Of a DNA stretch of 64,000 nucleotides, positions 50,495-60,070 are shown piece by piece. Location: NCBI GenBank assembly GCA_021405325.1, contig QWII01000040.1, positions 1-64,000 of the forward strand, read 5' to 3'. Made by a program: the position numbers and the translations under genes. Within the stretch, counting starts at the first letter, position 1; each line of letters begins with the position of its first letter. The notes beneath the pieces were generated by a model. The model was not told where the DNA came from, made no database searches, and worked only from the letters and a program-made list of their open reading frames with translations. This stretch comes from Caldilinea sp. CFX5. Lineage in GTDB: Bacteria; Chloroflexota; Anaerolineae; Caldilineales; Caldilineaceae.

Positions 50495-53326
50495 TTACTT
50501 CGTCGCCACGGGCAGATAGAGGCGGAAGTTGAGGGCGCCAGGTTCCTGCGTTTCGGTCAGATCGGTCGGGCCGACGAGGGTGATGGTTGATTGATCCTTG
50601 TTATTCTCGCTTTCGCCCTCGATCAGGGTGGTGCCGATGACGGCGACATTGACAACCTGCGTACCGGCGGCAACGTCGGCGTCGATTTTGATGGCAAAGA
50701 TAATTACGCCACTCTGCCCCGGCTGTAGATCACCCAGAGAATAACGGCACTGGCTGCCGGCGGGGGCGCCGTTGTTGCAGCTCCAGCCGGCGCTGCTCTT
50801 TTGGGCGGCAAAGGTTGTATGCGCCGAAACGGTTTCGGTGATCACCACATTGGTCGCCACGCCGTTACCCTGGTTGCGATAGGTGAGTGTGTAGGTAACA
50901 ATCGCGCCCCGTTGAATCGAAGGTGCGCTAGTCATCGCCTGCTTGATCAGCACCAGATCAGGCAACAGGCGGATAAAGCCGCTATCGATGGTCGGGTTGT
51001 GTTCGCCCGGTTGGAGGGGCGGCACGGCTACAATCGTACCATCGCTGTCGCCGGCGTCATTGCTGCCGCTGTTGGTCAAGGTCGCAGCATAGCCGCTAGG
51101 GGTGGCAAAGGTGACAGTATAGACGACCCCGGGCAGCAAGTTGGTAAAGGTGTAGTGACCGCCGGCATCTGTCGTTGTCGTCGCTGTACCGGTCGGACCA
51201 TTCAAGGTGACAGTAACGCCGCTCAAGCCCGATTCGCCCTGATCTTGCAACCCATTTGAATTCGCATCTGCCCAAACGAAATCACCTAAACTGGCCGGCG
51301 CCCGCCAGATACCCATGTCCAGGGTGCGATCTACGCTGCCGCTGGGCAGGAAGGGGGTGGCGGCAGTGCGACCATTGGCGTCGGCATCGCTGTCACCGGC
51401 ATCGTCGCCGATGTTGCGCAGCGTCGGTTGGTAGCCGGCCGGTAAGTTGCTAAAGACGACAAAGTAGGCGCCTGGCGGGAGATTCGTGAAGAGATATTCG
51501 CCGCTGGCGTCGGTTTGGTCGGTCAGTGGCGCGCCGTTGTGTAGGATGGGTTGATTGGTGGCGGCGTTGTAGAGCGTTGCCAGGACACCGGTCACCCCTC
51601 GTTCACTCGCCACGCTATCCTGGCGACCATTATGGTTGTTGTCATACCAGACCCGGTCGCCGACGGTGACAGGGCGGATAAAGCCGGCGTCAATGGTCAG
51701 ATCATCGCTGTTGCCCAGCGGCACAATCACCTTGCCTTGCACCGGGTCGCTGTCAGTCGCATCGGCGCCGGTATTGGCGCTAGTGGGGGTGTAGCCGGCC
51801 GGCGTGCCAAAGGTCACGGTGTAGGTGGTGTTGGGCAGCAACGGTGTGAAATGATAGAAACCACTGGCGTTGGTGGTTGTTACCACGGTCGTGCCGTTGG
51901 GCCAGGTGAGTGAAACAGATACGCCGGGAATGCCTGGTTCATTCGATTCCTGTTGTCCATTGCCGTTCAGGTCTTCCCAGACATAGTCACCGAGCATCAC
52001 CAATTCCGGTTCAGGCGGCGCTTCAACCAAACCGGCGTCAATGGTATAGTCATCCGTGGCGCCCAGGTTCACGATCACCTGACCGTTGCTGGGTGCATCG
52101 CTGTCCGTTGCGTCGTTGCCGCCTTGATCAGGTGTGGTAAAGACTAATCCGTCAGGCAGCACAAAAGTGACGATATATTGCTGATTCGGGGCCAGGTTGG
52201 TAAAGGTATAATAGCCACCGTTGGCGGTCACGGTTGTAATTGTCGAGTTATTCGGGTAGGTTAGCGTGATCGTAATGCCGTCGCGACCCTGGCTGGGCGG
52301 TTCATTTTGCACACCATCGCTGTTGCTGTCAAACCAGACATAGTTGCCCAAGTTGACCGTGCGCGGCGGCGGGGGCGGGGTATAAAAGCCAAAGTCGATG
52401 CTCAGGTTGTCGGTGATCGTCATGACCACGCTCGTACCCAGGCGATCATGATTTTTGTCATTGTGGAGCGTCGAATTGCTGCCGTTATTCGTCCAGACCG
52501 GTGTATCGCTGACGCCGGCCGGTTGATTCGTGCGAACCGTGTAGGTGTCATTTTCCGGGACGAGAATGATGTAATAGCCGTTCGCATCGGTCACACCGCT
52601 ATAGGTTGTCGAGCCGTCGCTGGCGACTGCCGTCACTACATGACCGGGGCCAATGGGCGAAACTGTACCGGTGGCGGCATTGCCGTCATTGTCATCTTCC
52701 AACCAGAGTCGATCCCCCAGAGTGACACGTTTCTCCCAATGGAAAAAGCCAAAGTCAATGCTCAAATTATCGCTCGTGGTGACGACGACGGTCGTGCCAA
52801 GACGATTATGATTGCGGTTGTCATTGGCCGCAGGGTTTTGTCCGGTAGCGGTTACAACCGGCGCGTCGAACATACCGGCGGGCAAGTCTGTCGTCACAAT
52901 GTAGGTGTCATTGGCCGGCACCGTCAGCTTGTAAAGGCCATTAGCATCGGTGGTGGCGCTGTAGACGGTGACGCCATCACTGGCGGTGGCGCGCACCACA
53001 TAGCCGGCGCCCACCGGTTTGACAATGCCTGTGGCGGCATTGCCATCAAAGTCATCTTCCAGCCAGAGGCGATTGCCCAACAGCACCGTGGGCGCCAGGT
53101 CAGTATCGTCATCCGCGGCTAAAGCCGGTAACGGTTGGGGCAAAATTGCAGTCAGTACAGAAACAGTCATGTCGGCGGCAGCGGCGGGGAGCAATGGTTG
53201 GACAAAAGTCGTCATAGCCGACAGCGGCAGGAGGCCGGCCAGCACACCGCCGACCAACACGGCCATGAGTAGCCGTAGCCCCCTGGGATAGAAAAGGGAT
53301 GTAGAAATTGTGGGTAAACACTGCAT
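50495..53326 (-). CDS. secreted SdrD-B repeat surface protein with YLP tail
   Basis: This 943-residue protein has a signal segment (about 15-50), then six SdrD B-like (Cna-B type) domains each starting with a G[DN]x[LV]W.D motif (near residues 82, 203, 325, 450, 556 and 686), a DUF11 domain (DLVLIKQAMTSAPSIQRG ...; about 810-920) and a C-terminal LYLPVATK (50498-50521). Each B domain has an Asp-rich Ca2+ loop. No LPXTG motif or sortase gene is present, so anchoring must use another route. Probably an adhesive stalk. Confidence 0.88.
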   Translation of the reverse strand: MQCLPTISTSLFYPRGLRLLMAVLVGGVLAGLLPLSAMTTFVQPLLPAAAADMTVSVLTAILPQPLPALAADDDTDLAPTVLLGNRLWLEDDFDGNAATGIVKPVGAGYVVRATASDGVTVYSATTDANGLYKLTVPANDTYIVTTDLPAGMFDAPVVTATGQNPAANDNRNHNRLGTTVVVTTSDNLSIDFGFFHWEKRVTLGDRLWLEDDNDGNAATGTVSPIGPGHVVTAVASDGSTTYSGVTDANGYYIILVPENDTYTVRTNQPAGVSDTPVWTNNGSNSTLHNDKNHDRLGTSVVMTITDNLSIDFGFYTPPPPPRTVNLGNYVWFDSNSDGVQNEPPSQGRDGITITLTYPNNSTITTVTANGGYYTFTNLAPNQQYIVTFVLPDGLVFTTPDQGGNDATDSDAPSNGQVIVNLGATDDYTIDAGLVEAPPEPELVMLGDYVWEDLNGNGQQESNEPGIPGVSVSLTWPNGTTVVTTTNASGFYHFTPLLPNTTYTVTFGTPAGYTPTSANTGADATDSDPVQGKVIVPLGNSDDLTIDAGFIRPVTVGDRVWYDNNHNGRQDSVASERGVTGVLATLYNAATNQPILHNGAPLTDQTDASGEYLFTNLPPGAYFVVFSNLPAGYQPTLRNIGDDAGDSDADANGRTAATPFLPSGSVDRTLDMGIWRAPASLGDFVWADANSNGLQDQGESGLSGVTVTLNGPTGTATTTTDAGGHYTFTNLLPGVVYTVTFATPSGYAATLTNSGSNDAGDSDGTIVAVPPLQPGEHNPTIDSGFIRLLPDLVLIKQAMTSAPSIQRGAIVTYTLTYRNQGNGVATNVVITETVSAHTTFAAQKSSAGWSCNNGAPAGSQCRYSLGDLQPGQSGVIIFAIKIDADVAAGTQVVNVAVIGTTLIEGESENNKDQSTITLVGPTDLTETQEPGALNFRLYLPVATK

Positions 53327-53511
53327 AAGCTCACCGCTCCTCTAAAATCGGTATCATCACCCGTTGGCGATAAGCTCATTGTAGAAGGGAATTGGCGGAT
53401 TTGTCCTGTCAAATGGGTAACAGAATGACCGGAGTGGGTTAATGACTCCGTCATTTAACGTATCATTAGATGACTAAGCGGTACGTATAATGAGTTTTCT
53501 GTTTTTTAGGA

Positions 53512-53602
53512 GGCTCATGTACGGAAAGCGTGAATACCTGTCAGGTTTGCGAAACCTGACAGGTGTGGCTGGTTGAGACCTCACACTTTCTGTACATGAG
53601 CC
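53512..53602 (+). repeat. nested palindrome
   Basis: The outer arms 53512-53533 and 53581-53602 pair over 22 bp with three mismatches (GGCTCATGTAC outermost). Inside lies the 29-nt palindrome with arms ACCTGTCAGGTTT (53536-53564), the same as at 7286-7314 except that the loop is GCG instead of CGC. The rest of 53327-53707 shows no gene. Confidence 0.8.
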
Positions 53603-53707
53603 TTTTAGGAAAATTGGTCTATCCTACACATGTCAGTTAGAATAGGCAATCAAGCAAGGAAGCAGATCGATCGCTGTTCTACGGCATTGTGATTATAGGG
53701 CGGGCTG

Positions 53708-54061
53708 ATGGCAATGGATGAAATTACTGGCAGAAAAGTAGATCAAGTACCCTATCCGAACCTTCACAAGGTCGCAGATCTCACTTATGGCGAACTATAT
53801 GTGGTGGACATTGACAGCCAGGGCAAGCCCTGTGCCGTTTTGTTGACGCACCCTGAACAATTGCCTTTTGACTATTTTCCCCAGAAAAACACCCTCTTTG
53901 ATCCTACAACCACAGTCTTTTATGAGCAGAACACTATCATTGATGTGATTTCGTTCTTGCTAGATGAAGTTCATACCCTACGGCAGGCAAAGCCGGAGTA
54001 TTCACAATACAACCAGCGCCAGTTGTCGGCTTTGCCGGTTCAGCTTGCTGCCGATGATTGA
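53708..54061 (+). CDS. hypothetical protein
   Basis: This 117-residue protein is not recognised. It is mildly acidic, with a beta-rich first half (YGELYVVDIDSQGKPCAVLL), a Pro/Phe-rich middle (HPEQLPFDYFPQKNT) and a helical end (IDVISFLLDEVHTLRQAKPEY). ATG 53708 or 53714 may be the start. It is convergent with dnaE2 and separated from it by 26 bp. Confidence 0.55.
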   Translation: MAMDEITGRKVDQVPYPNLHKVADLTYGELYVVDIDSQGKPCAVLLTHPEQLPFDYFPQKNTLFDPTTTVFYEQNTIIDVISFLLDEVHTLRQAKPEYSQYNQRQLSALPVQLAADD

Positions 54062-54087
54062 TTACACACAAGTTTACTCTTTGTTTT

Positions 54088-57000
54088 TTAAACTGCCTCC
54101 CACTCTTCCACCTGTATCCAATCACCACCCCATTCGTCCATCATCCAGCGACCAGTCAACACGAGGGGCGTCCAAGGCCGAGGCGTGGGCAACTTGCCGG
54201 CGGGAATGGCGACCATATAGGTTGCACCATCGCTGATAAAAAAGCCTTTGCCACCTGTCCAACCGGGAAGACGAGTGACAGCCAGCCGCAAGCGGCGACC
54301 GGGTTGAGCCGCGGCCTGCGTCAGCGTGCTACAGCCTTTGGCCGCCTTCCCCATAATCGCCACCGGGTGGACGCTTACTGGTTGGCCTAGCACCTGGCGT
54401 TCCCATTGCAATCTTTGCGCCGCGGTTTCCGGCGTGACAGTCGGTTCATCAAAGGTAAAGGCTAGTTGCCAGACGTTGTCGCCGTTCTGTTTCTCTTGTG
54501 CGCCAGCAAGAAGCGCCGCACGGCTTTCACCCAACCCATCGAGGGCGCCACATTGGATCAAGTGGGTTAGCTCTTTGTTCTGCAACTCGACCCGTGTCCG
54601 CAAATCAGCGAGGCCGGCAAAAGGGCGCACTTTGCGTTGACTGAGGATGGCGGCAACAGTGCGGCGGCGCAAGCTGCGTACTTGACTCAGTCCCATCCAA
54701 AGCAGGGGGGCATCCCCTTCATCACCCACCAACGCCAGCGAAAAATGGCGACGACTATGGTTGATATGAGGCGGGCGCACCTCAATGCCCAGCCGTTGCG
54801 CTTCGGCAAGGTAGATGGCCGGGTGATGAAAGCCACCATAGTTCGCTAAGCGCGCCATTAGAAAAGCCGCCGGGTAGTGCGCCTTGAGCCAGGCCGAACG
54901 GTAGCTGACATCAGCGTAGGCGGTGGCGTGGCCTTGGTTGAAGCCATAACCGGCAAAGGCGCGTACCTGTTCCCAGAGCGTTGTCGCCTGTTCCTCGGTC
55001 AATGCCGCGCCAGGGCGTTGGCAGCCTGCGATAAAGCGGTTGCGCATCCGCTCCATCGCTTCCGGTTGGAATTTGCTCATGCCCTTGCGCAACGAATCAG
55101 CTTCCAACCAACTCAGGCCAGCCAGTTCATGGGCGACGCGCAAGACCTGTTCCTGAAAAATCAAGACGCCTTTGGTGGCGCCGAGGATCGGTTCCAACGC
55201 CGGGTGGAGATAGGTGACATTTTCTTCCCCCCGATAGCGCCGGACAAAGCTGGTCGCCATGCCGCCGGTGGCCGGCCCCGGTTTGAAAAAAGCGTTAGCA
55301 ATGGCGAGGTCATGAACGGTAGCGGCCTTGAGTTGGCGGAGGGTGCGGCGGGCGCCGGTCGATTCACACTGAAAGACGCCGATGGTATCGCCCTGCGCCA
55401 GTAGGGTGGCTGTCAGCGGGTCGTCGAGCGGAATGTCATCCAGGCGGAAATCGGGGTCATTATGCTGGCGCACCAGTTTGGTCGTCTCAGCCAGGACGGT
55501 GAGGGCGCGGATGCCCAACAGATCAACCTTGGGTAGCCCAATCGCCTCGACCTCGCCGTGGTCAAACTGGGTGATCAACAGCCCCTTGGGCGCCCACTGT
55601 ACCGGCGTGACATCGGTGAGCGGCCCCGGCGTCACCACTAGGCCACCGGGGTGGATGCTCAGGTGGTGGGGCTGGCCGATGAGGGCGTAGGCGGCGGTGA
55701 CAATTTCGCGGTGGCGGGGGTCAGTCACCTTTTCCAGGATAGCGTCCAATGAACTATTGACGCGGCGCCGCGGGTCAGGGTGCCAACTGTCAGGCAGGAG
55801 TTTGACCAACGTTTTGGCGTCCTCCTCGCGCAAGCCATAGGCTTTGGCGGTTTCCCCCACGGCCGAGCGGGGGCGCATGGTGCTGACCGTCGCCACCATC
55901 GCCACCCGGTCTTCGCCATAGGTGCGGCGCACATAGTCGATCACTTCGTCGCGGCGCACGCTGCAAAAGTCGAGGTCGATGTCGGGTGGGCTGGTGCGTT
56001 CCGGGTTGAGAAAGCGTTCAAAGAGCAGTGCATGTTGGATCGGGTCAACGGTGGTGATGCCGACACAATAGGCGACCAGGGAATTGGCGACACTGCCACG
56101 CGTGCTAACGGGGATGTCCTGTGCGCGTGCATAGTGCACCAAATCAGCCACCAGCAGAAAGAGGGGAGCATAGCCGGCCTGAATAATGATGGCCAACTCT
56201 TGTTGTAACCGCTTTTGGCTCGCCGGGTCAACGGAGTCGCCATACCGTTGCTGCAACCCGTCGGTAGCCAAGGTCGTCAAATGGTCATTCGGCGTTACGT
56301 CAGCCGGTAATTTTAGCACCGGCCAGATCGGGCGACCATCGGGCAAGGCCGGTTCACATTGCTCGGCGATCGTTTGGGTGGTTTTCAGCGCATCAGGAAA
56401 GGCCGAAAACCGTTCAGCCATCGCAGCGGGAGGCAACCAGTGCAGATCGATAGCGGGGTCGGCGCCGTCGGGCAATGCAGTGGCCGGCACTTCCGCTAAC
56501 ACACAGTTGTGATCAATGGCGGCCAGCAGACGCAACCGGGAGCGTTCGGCAGGCTCTAGGCAATAGACCGGCTGGACAGCAACCGTGGGCAGACCAAAGC
56601 GTCGCCCCAACGTCGTGACCTGGCGGGCCAGCTCCCCATCCGCCGGGGTATGCAATTCGAGCGCCAGGTAAAGTTGCTCCTCAAAAAGGCCGGCCAACCG
56701 CCCCAGGTAGATGTTGGCGGCTTGACTCTGCCCCGCACGCAGCCACCCTTCTAAGCGGCTGCGCCGTCCACCGGCAATACAGAGCAGCCCCGCCCGCTGT
56801 TCCTTGAGCGTTTCCCAAGCTACCCCCGCTTTCACCAACGTCTCCCGCTCCGGCTGGGATTGGAGCGCTGAGGAGAGGCGGCAGAGGGAACGGTAGCCGG
56901 TCGGCCCGGTCGCCAGTAGGACGAGGTGATCGGGCGTTGGGTCATCAGTGGGCAGGGCTGGTGGGCGCACGGTCAGGACCATGCCCAAGATCGGTGCGAT

Positions 57001-57177
57001 CGCCGCCCGGCGACAGGCCTGACTAAAGGCGACAGCGCCATAGAGAACGTTGGTGTCGGTGAGGGCGAGGTGGGTCATGCCCTCCTTGGCGGCGCGCTGG
57101 GCCAAGGCCCGCACGGATGTAGTCGCGCCGAGGAGGGTGTAGGTCGAATGAACGTGGAGGTGGGTGACAGGCGGCAC
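54088..57177 (-). CDS. dnaE2: error-prone DNA polymerase III alpha (DnaE2/ImuC type)
   Basis: This 1029-residue protein starts with a PHP domain (HLHVHSTYTLL), has the polymerase active-site motifs including PPDIDLDFCSVRRDEVIDYV near residue 405 and SIHPGGLVVTPGPL, the SKFQPEAMERMR thumb/finger part, and a C-terminal OB-like region. The length and lack of the tau-binding end fit DnaE2/ImuC rather than the replicative DnaE1. It starts with GTG 57177, 3 bp after the GGCT-like gene, so they share a promoter. imuA and imuB are not adjacent. Confidence 0.88.
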   Translation of the reverse strand: MPPVTHLHVHSTYTLLGATTSVRALAQRAAKEGMTHLALTDTNVLYGAVAFSQACRRAAIAPILGMVLTVRPPALPTDDPTPDHLVLLATGPTGYRSLCRLSSALQSQPERETLVKAGVAWETLKEQRAGLLCIAGGRRSRLEGWLRAGQSQAANIYLGRLAGLFEEQLYLALELHTPADGELARQVTTLGRRFGLPTVAVQPVYCLEPAERSRLRLLAAIDHNCVLAEVPATALPDGADPAIDLHWLPPAAMAERFSAFPDALKTTQTIAEQCEPALPDGRPIWPVLKLPADVTPNDHLTTLATDGLQQRYGDSVDPASQKRLQQELAIIIQAGYAPLFLLVADLVHYARAQDIPVSTRGSVANSLVAYCVGITTVDPIQHALLFERFLNPERTSPPDIDLDFCSVRRDEVIDYVRRTYGEDRVAMVATVSTMRPRSAVGETAKAYGLREEDAKTLVKLLPDSWHPDPRRRVNSSLDAILEKVTDPRHREIVTAAYALIGQPHHLSIHPGGLVVTPGPLTDVTPVQWAPKGLLITQFDHGEVEAIGLPKVDLLGIRALTVLAETTKLVRQHNDPDFRLDDIPLDDPLTATLLAQGDTIGVFQCESTGARRTLRQLKAATVHDLAIANAFFKPGPATGGMATSFVRRYRGEENVTYLHPALEPILGATKGVLIFQEQVLRVAHELAGLSWLEADSLRKGMSKFQPEAMERMRNRFIAGCQRPGAALTEEQATTLWEQVRAFAGYGFNQGHATAYADVSYRSAWLKAHYPAAFLMARLANYGGFHHPAIYLAEAQRLGIEVRPPHINHSRRHFSLALVGDEGDAPLLWMGLSQVRSLRRRTVAAILSQRKVRPFAGLADLRTRVELQNKELTHLIQCGALDGLGESRAALLAGAQEKQNGDNVWQLAFTFDEPTVTPETAAQRLQWERQVLGQPVSVHPVAIMGKAAKGCSTLTQAAAQPGRRLRLAVTRLPGWTGGKGFFISDGATYMVAIPAGKLPTPRPWTPLVLTGRWMMDEWGGDWIQVEEWEAV

Positions 57178-57180
57178 AGG

Positions 57181-57681
57181 TTATCGTACTTCTGTTGCGG
57201 CATAGAGGTTGGCGACGGTATACAGCCGCTGTTCGCCTGCCTGCCTGGAACTGGACGCTGGTCTGAATACCGGCGCCAAGATGCGTTGATACTCGGCGCC
57301 CTCGAAGCGGTCAAGGGTGGGCCAGGCCGTTGCTAATAAGGGTGCAGTCAACACCTGTACCGCCACGACAGCGCCCCCGACCCGTGGGCGAAAGGCAGGA
57401 TACCCCAGGCTAGCGCCCCAGCCCACCGGCAGCAGATCACCCTCAATCACGCCATCTGTCCATTCGCCACCCAATGGAGCGACAATATGATGATTCGCTC
57501 GGCCTGGCGCGAGCGTGCCGTAGACTGCCAGTGTGTGATTGGTTTTAAAGAGGGCATCGAGTTCTCGCTCGGCGTCGCTGTCTTCTGATTCAATTGCGCG
57601 ACCCGATGCAGCGCGCTGCCAACGTGCGGCGTTGGCAGCGGCTACTAAACGCTGCGCTTCCGTTAGAGCTAAATCGGTCAT
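57181..57681 (-). CDS. gamma-glutamylcyclotransferase-like (AIG2) protein
   Basis: This 166-residue protein has YGTLAPG near residue 55, GYPAFRP and the catalytic Glu in RFEGAEYQR near 125, the AIG2/GGCT pattern. An N-terminal helical extension of about 50 residues is unusual. GGCT-like enzymes act on gamma-glutamyl or related amines. It leads the operon with dnaE2. Confidence 0.82.
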   Translation of the reverse strand: MTDLALTEAQRLVAAANAARWQRAASGRAIESEDSDAERELDALFKTNHTLAVYGTLAPGRANHHIVAPLGGEWTDGVIEGDLLPVGWGASLGYPAFRPRVGGAVVAVQVLTAPLLATAWPTLDRFEGAEYQRILAPVFRPASSSRQAGEQRLYTVANLYAATEVR

Positions 57682-57809
57682 TGATGCACCCGTAGTCTGT
57701 TATGTGTTACAGAATTATAGGCTCAGCGGGAATTCAGAGGGCGCCCACCGGGAGCGGTTCTGCCCCCGGCGATCCGATTGAGCCGAATTATATACTTACT
57801 TTTCCGTCC

Positions 57810-57838
57810 AGTATAGGTCCATTGGATCGGCTTGTCAA
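57810..57838 (-). promoter_or_regulatory. promoter of the GGCT-dnaE2 operon
   Basis: On the minus strand TTGACA (57838-57833) and TATACT (57815-57810) are 17 bp apart. The start would be near 57803, giving a leader of about 120 nt before ATG 57681. No LexA-type palindrome is obvious within it. Confidence 0.75.
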
Positions 57839-57854
57839 GCATTTTCACCCAAAG

Positions 57855-59903
57855 CTATACACCTTCACGCGCGATTGATGTCACCCAGCTACGGGTAAAA
57901 ATTTCGTCATCCCCTTCATACGCAGTTAGGATGTTCTTCAGATGAAAATGCGTTGCATCAGCGCTCATTTCGCTGGCGGTTTCGATACGTACCTGCCAAT
58001 CACCACGACCTAGCCCTAAGCGTCGTTCACAGCGCACATGGGCGGACAGCGGCTCATCTTCCACAATGGTATAGGTGTCATTGAGCAGGCTTTCATACGC
58101 AATCCCATCGGGCAACAAGCGGCGCGCGCCCTCGTCGGAATAGTCGATCAGGCGGACGACCTGGCTGACCAGTTCCTTTTCGATAATGCGGTTGCGAATA
58201 TCCGGGCGTAGGGTTTCGCGTGTCATCAGAGGCGCGGCTTCGGCGGGTTGGAAGGTAATCAGATCATCAGTTGCGACAGGTGGTCGTACTGGCAGGGTCA
58301 ACCGTGTTGCCTCTCCGGTATACAGGGTCAGCGTCACCGGGACGGGTGAGGGCCAGGCGTGGGGCCAGTAGGTGGGCGCGACGGCGATGCGCCAGCGATG
58401 CCCCGCCGGCAAGGTATAGCCAATGGCATTTAAGCGCACGGTGACGGTGTAGACTTGACCGGGCGTCAGCGGCGTGGGGTGTTCGTGGCTATCGCGATGG
58501 GTCAGGTTGAGCATGCCCCAACTGACCAGCGTCGATGCGCCATCGGGGGCCACGTCGCAGAGACGGACGGCAACCAGGGCGTTGGGTTGGTCGGCGCTCA
58601 GGGTGAGGGTGACTGCGGGGAAGCCCAGATATTCGGTGCGTTGGGTGAAGGGGGCGGAGGTAAAGGTGGTTGACAAGCCGTCCTCCACCTGTTGATCCGA
58701 CGCCAGATCACCCGGCGAACCAAAAGGGCACCAGACGCCGGCAAAGAGACCGTGGGTTTGAATGCTGGGGCAGACAATCGTTTGCTGGTGCGCAGTTGGG
58801 ACGTCGCTCAGTTTCCCGTTGTCCAGCCAGTAGGTATTGACACCAATCTGCGGTGACGGCCAACGCTTTTCCGCGGCCCAGTGACCGGCGCGGTAGGTGT
58901 AAAAGGTGGCGGGGCGCACGCTTTCCATGATGTAGGCGCGCAGCAACGGCTCGTTCATAATACCGGTGTCGATGCCTTTGAGCCAGTAGTCCCACCAGCG
59001 TAAGCACTCCTGATTGAAGCCGATCTGCGGCCCCGGTATGGCGACTTCGGGGTACTCATGCGCCCACGGACCGATCAAACCCAGTTTGGGACAGTTTAAC
59101 CCTGCCAGCATACGCAGGATGGCGTTGGTATAGCCATCGGTCCAGCCGCCGACGGCAAAGACGGCGCATTCGATGTCATCATAGTTTTCGCAGATCGAGC
59201 CATGTTGCCAGAAGGCAGCGCGGCGCTGGTGGGTAACCCAAGCTTCCACATGAGGCGGCGTCTTTTCCAGCCGTTCCAGCCAGATCTTCTTCCAATCAGC
59301 GCCCACCACGTTGGGATCGGGGGGGCGGCCATTGTAAGCGAGCATAATCGACGCCCACCAGAGCATGTCCGAAGCCAAGAGGCAGCCGCCCATGTAATGG
59401 ACATCATCGGCGTAGCGGTCATCGGTGGAGCAGAGGGTGATAATGGCTTTGAGCGCCGGTGGTCGCCGGGCCGCGACTTGCAACGCATTAAAACCACCCC
59501 ACGATTTGCCGAACATGCCGACATTGCCATTGCACCATGGCTGCGCCGCCAGCCAAGCGATCACTTCCAGGGCGTCGTCCTGTTCCTGCTTCAGATATTC
59601 ATCGTAGAGAATGCCATCCGAGTCGCCGCTGCCGCGCATATCGACACGCACGGCGGCGTAGCCATGACCGGCAAAGTAGGGATGACGGATTGAGTCGCGC
59701 AAGGCGGTAAAATCGTTTTTGCGGTAGGGGATGTATTCCAGCAATGCCGGTACGGGTTGGTCTTCAGCATCTTCCGGTAGCCAAATGCGGGCGGCCAGCC
59801 GTGCGCCGTCCGACATAGGAATCCAAAGGTGGGTAATTTCGCGGACACGATGGGGAAAATCGGTTTTGATTTGCAGCAGGTTGTCACGAACGTTAAAGAC
59901 CAT
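57855..59903 (-). CDS. CocE/NonD family hydrolase
   Basis: This 682-residue protein has the X-Pro dipeptidyl-peptidase-like fold: VRVDMRGSGDSDG, the nucleophile elbow GKSWGG near residue 140, GGWTDGY with the Asp, GPWAHEYP with the His, and a C-terminal jelly-roll domain. Members hydrolyse acyl esters (cocaine, antibiotics) or dipeptides. ATG 59903 follows AGGAA; ATG 59915 is possible but has no ribosome site. The substrate is unknown. Confidence 0.9.
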   Translation of the reverse strand: MVFNVRDNLLQIKTDFPHRVREITHLWIPMSDGARLAARIWLPEDAEDQPVPALLEYIPYRKNDFTALRDSIRHPYFAGHGYAAVRVDMRGSGDSDGILYDEYLKQEQDDALEVIAWLAAQPWCNGNVGMFGKSWGGFNALQVAARRPPALKAIITLCSTDDRYADDVHYMGGCLLASDMLWWASIMLAYNGRPPDPNVVGADWKKIWLERLEKTPPHVEAWVTHQRRAAFWQHGSICENYDDIECAVFAVGGWTDGYTNAILRMLAGLNCPKLGLIGPWAHEYPEVAIPGPQIGFNQECLRWWDYWLKGIDTGIMNEPLLRAYIMESVRPATFYTYRAGHWAAEKRWPSPQIGVNTYWLDNGKLSDVPTAHQQTIVCPSIQTHGLFAGVWCPFGSPGDLASDQQVEDGLSTTFTSAPFTQRTEYLGFPAVTLTLSADQPNALVAVRLCDVAPDGASTLVSWGMLNLTHRDSHEHPTPLTPGQVYTVTVRLNAIGYTLPAGHRWRIAVAPTYWPHAWPSPVPVTLTLYTGEATRLTLPVRPPVATDDLITFQPAEAAPLMTRETLRPDIRNRIIEKELVSQVVRLIDYSDEGARRLLPDGIAYESLLNDTYTIVEDEPLSAHVRCERRLGLGRGDWQVRIETASEMSADATHFHLKNILTAYEGDDEIFTRSWVTSIAREGV

Positions 59904-60041
59904 AGAATTCCTCATGGGTTAGTGAAACGACAACGAAAAACGGAAAGACCAATTTGACCTTTGTGCGTCATACTTTTATCCGTTGTTATCGTTTGTCAGG
60001 AAAGAGTAATATAAAGGGCATCAACAACAAAAATTTCCCTA

Positions 60042-60070
60042 TTGACAACGTATGTATAAATATGTATAAT
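60042..60070 (+). promoter_or_regulatory. perfect consensus promoter overlapping the brnT start
   Basis: TTGACA (60042-60047) and TATAAT (60065-60070) are 17 bp apart. The -10 box overlaps the first codons of brnT (ATG 60062), so a transcript from here would begin about 15 nt after that ATG. Confidence 0.7.
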
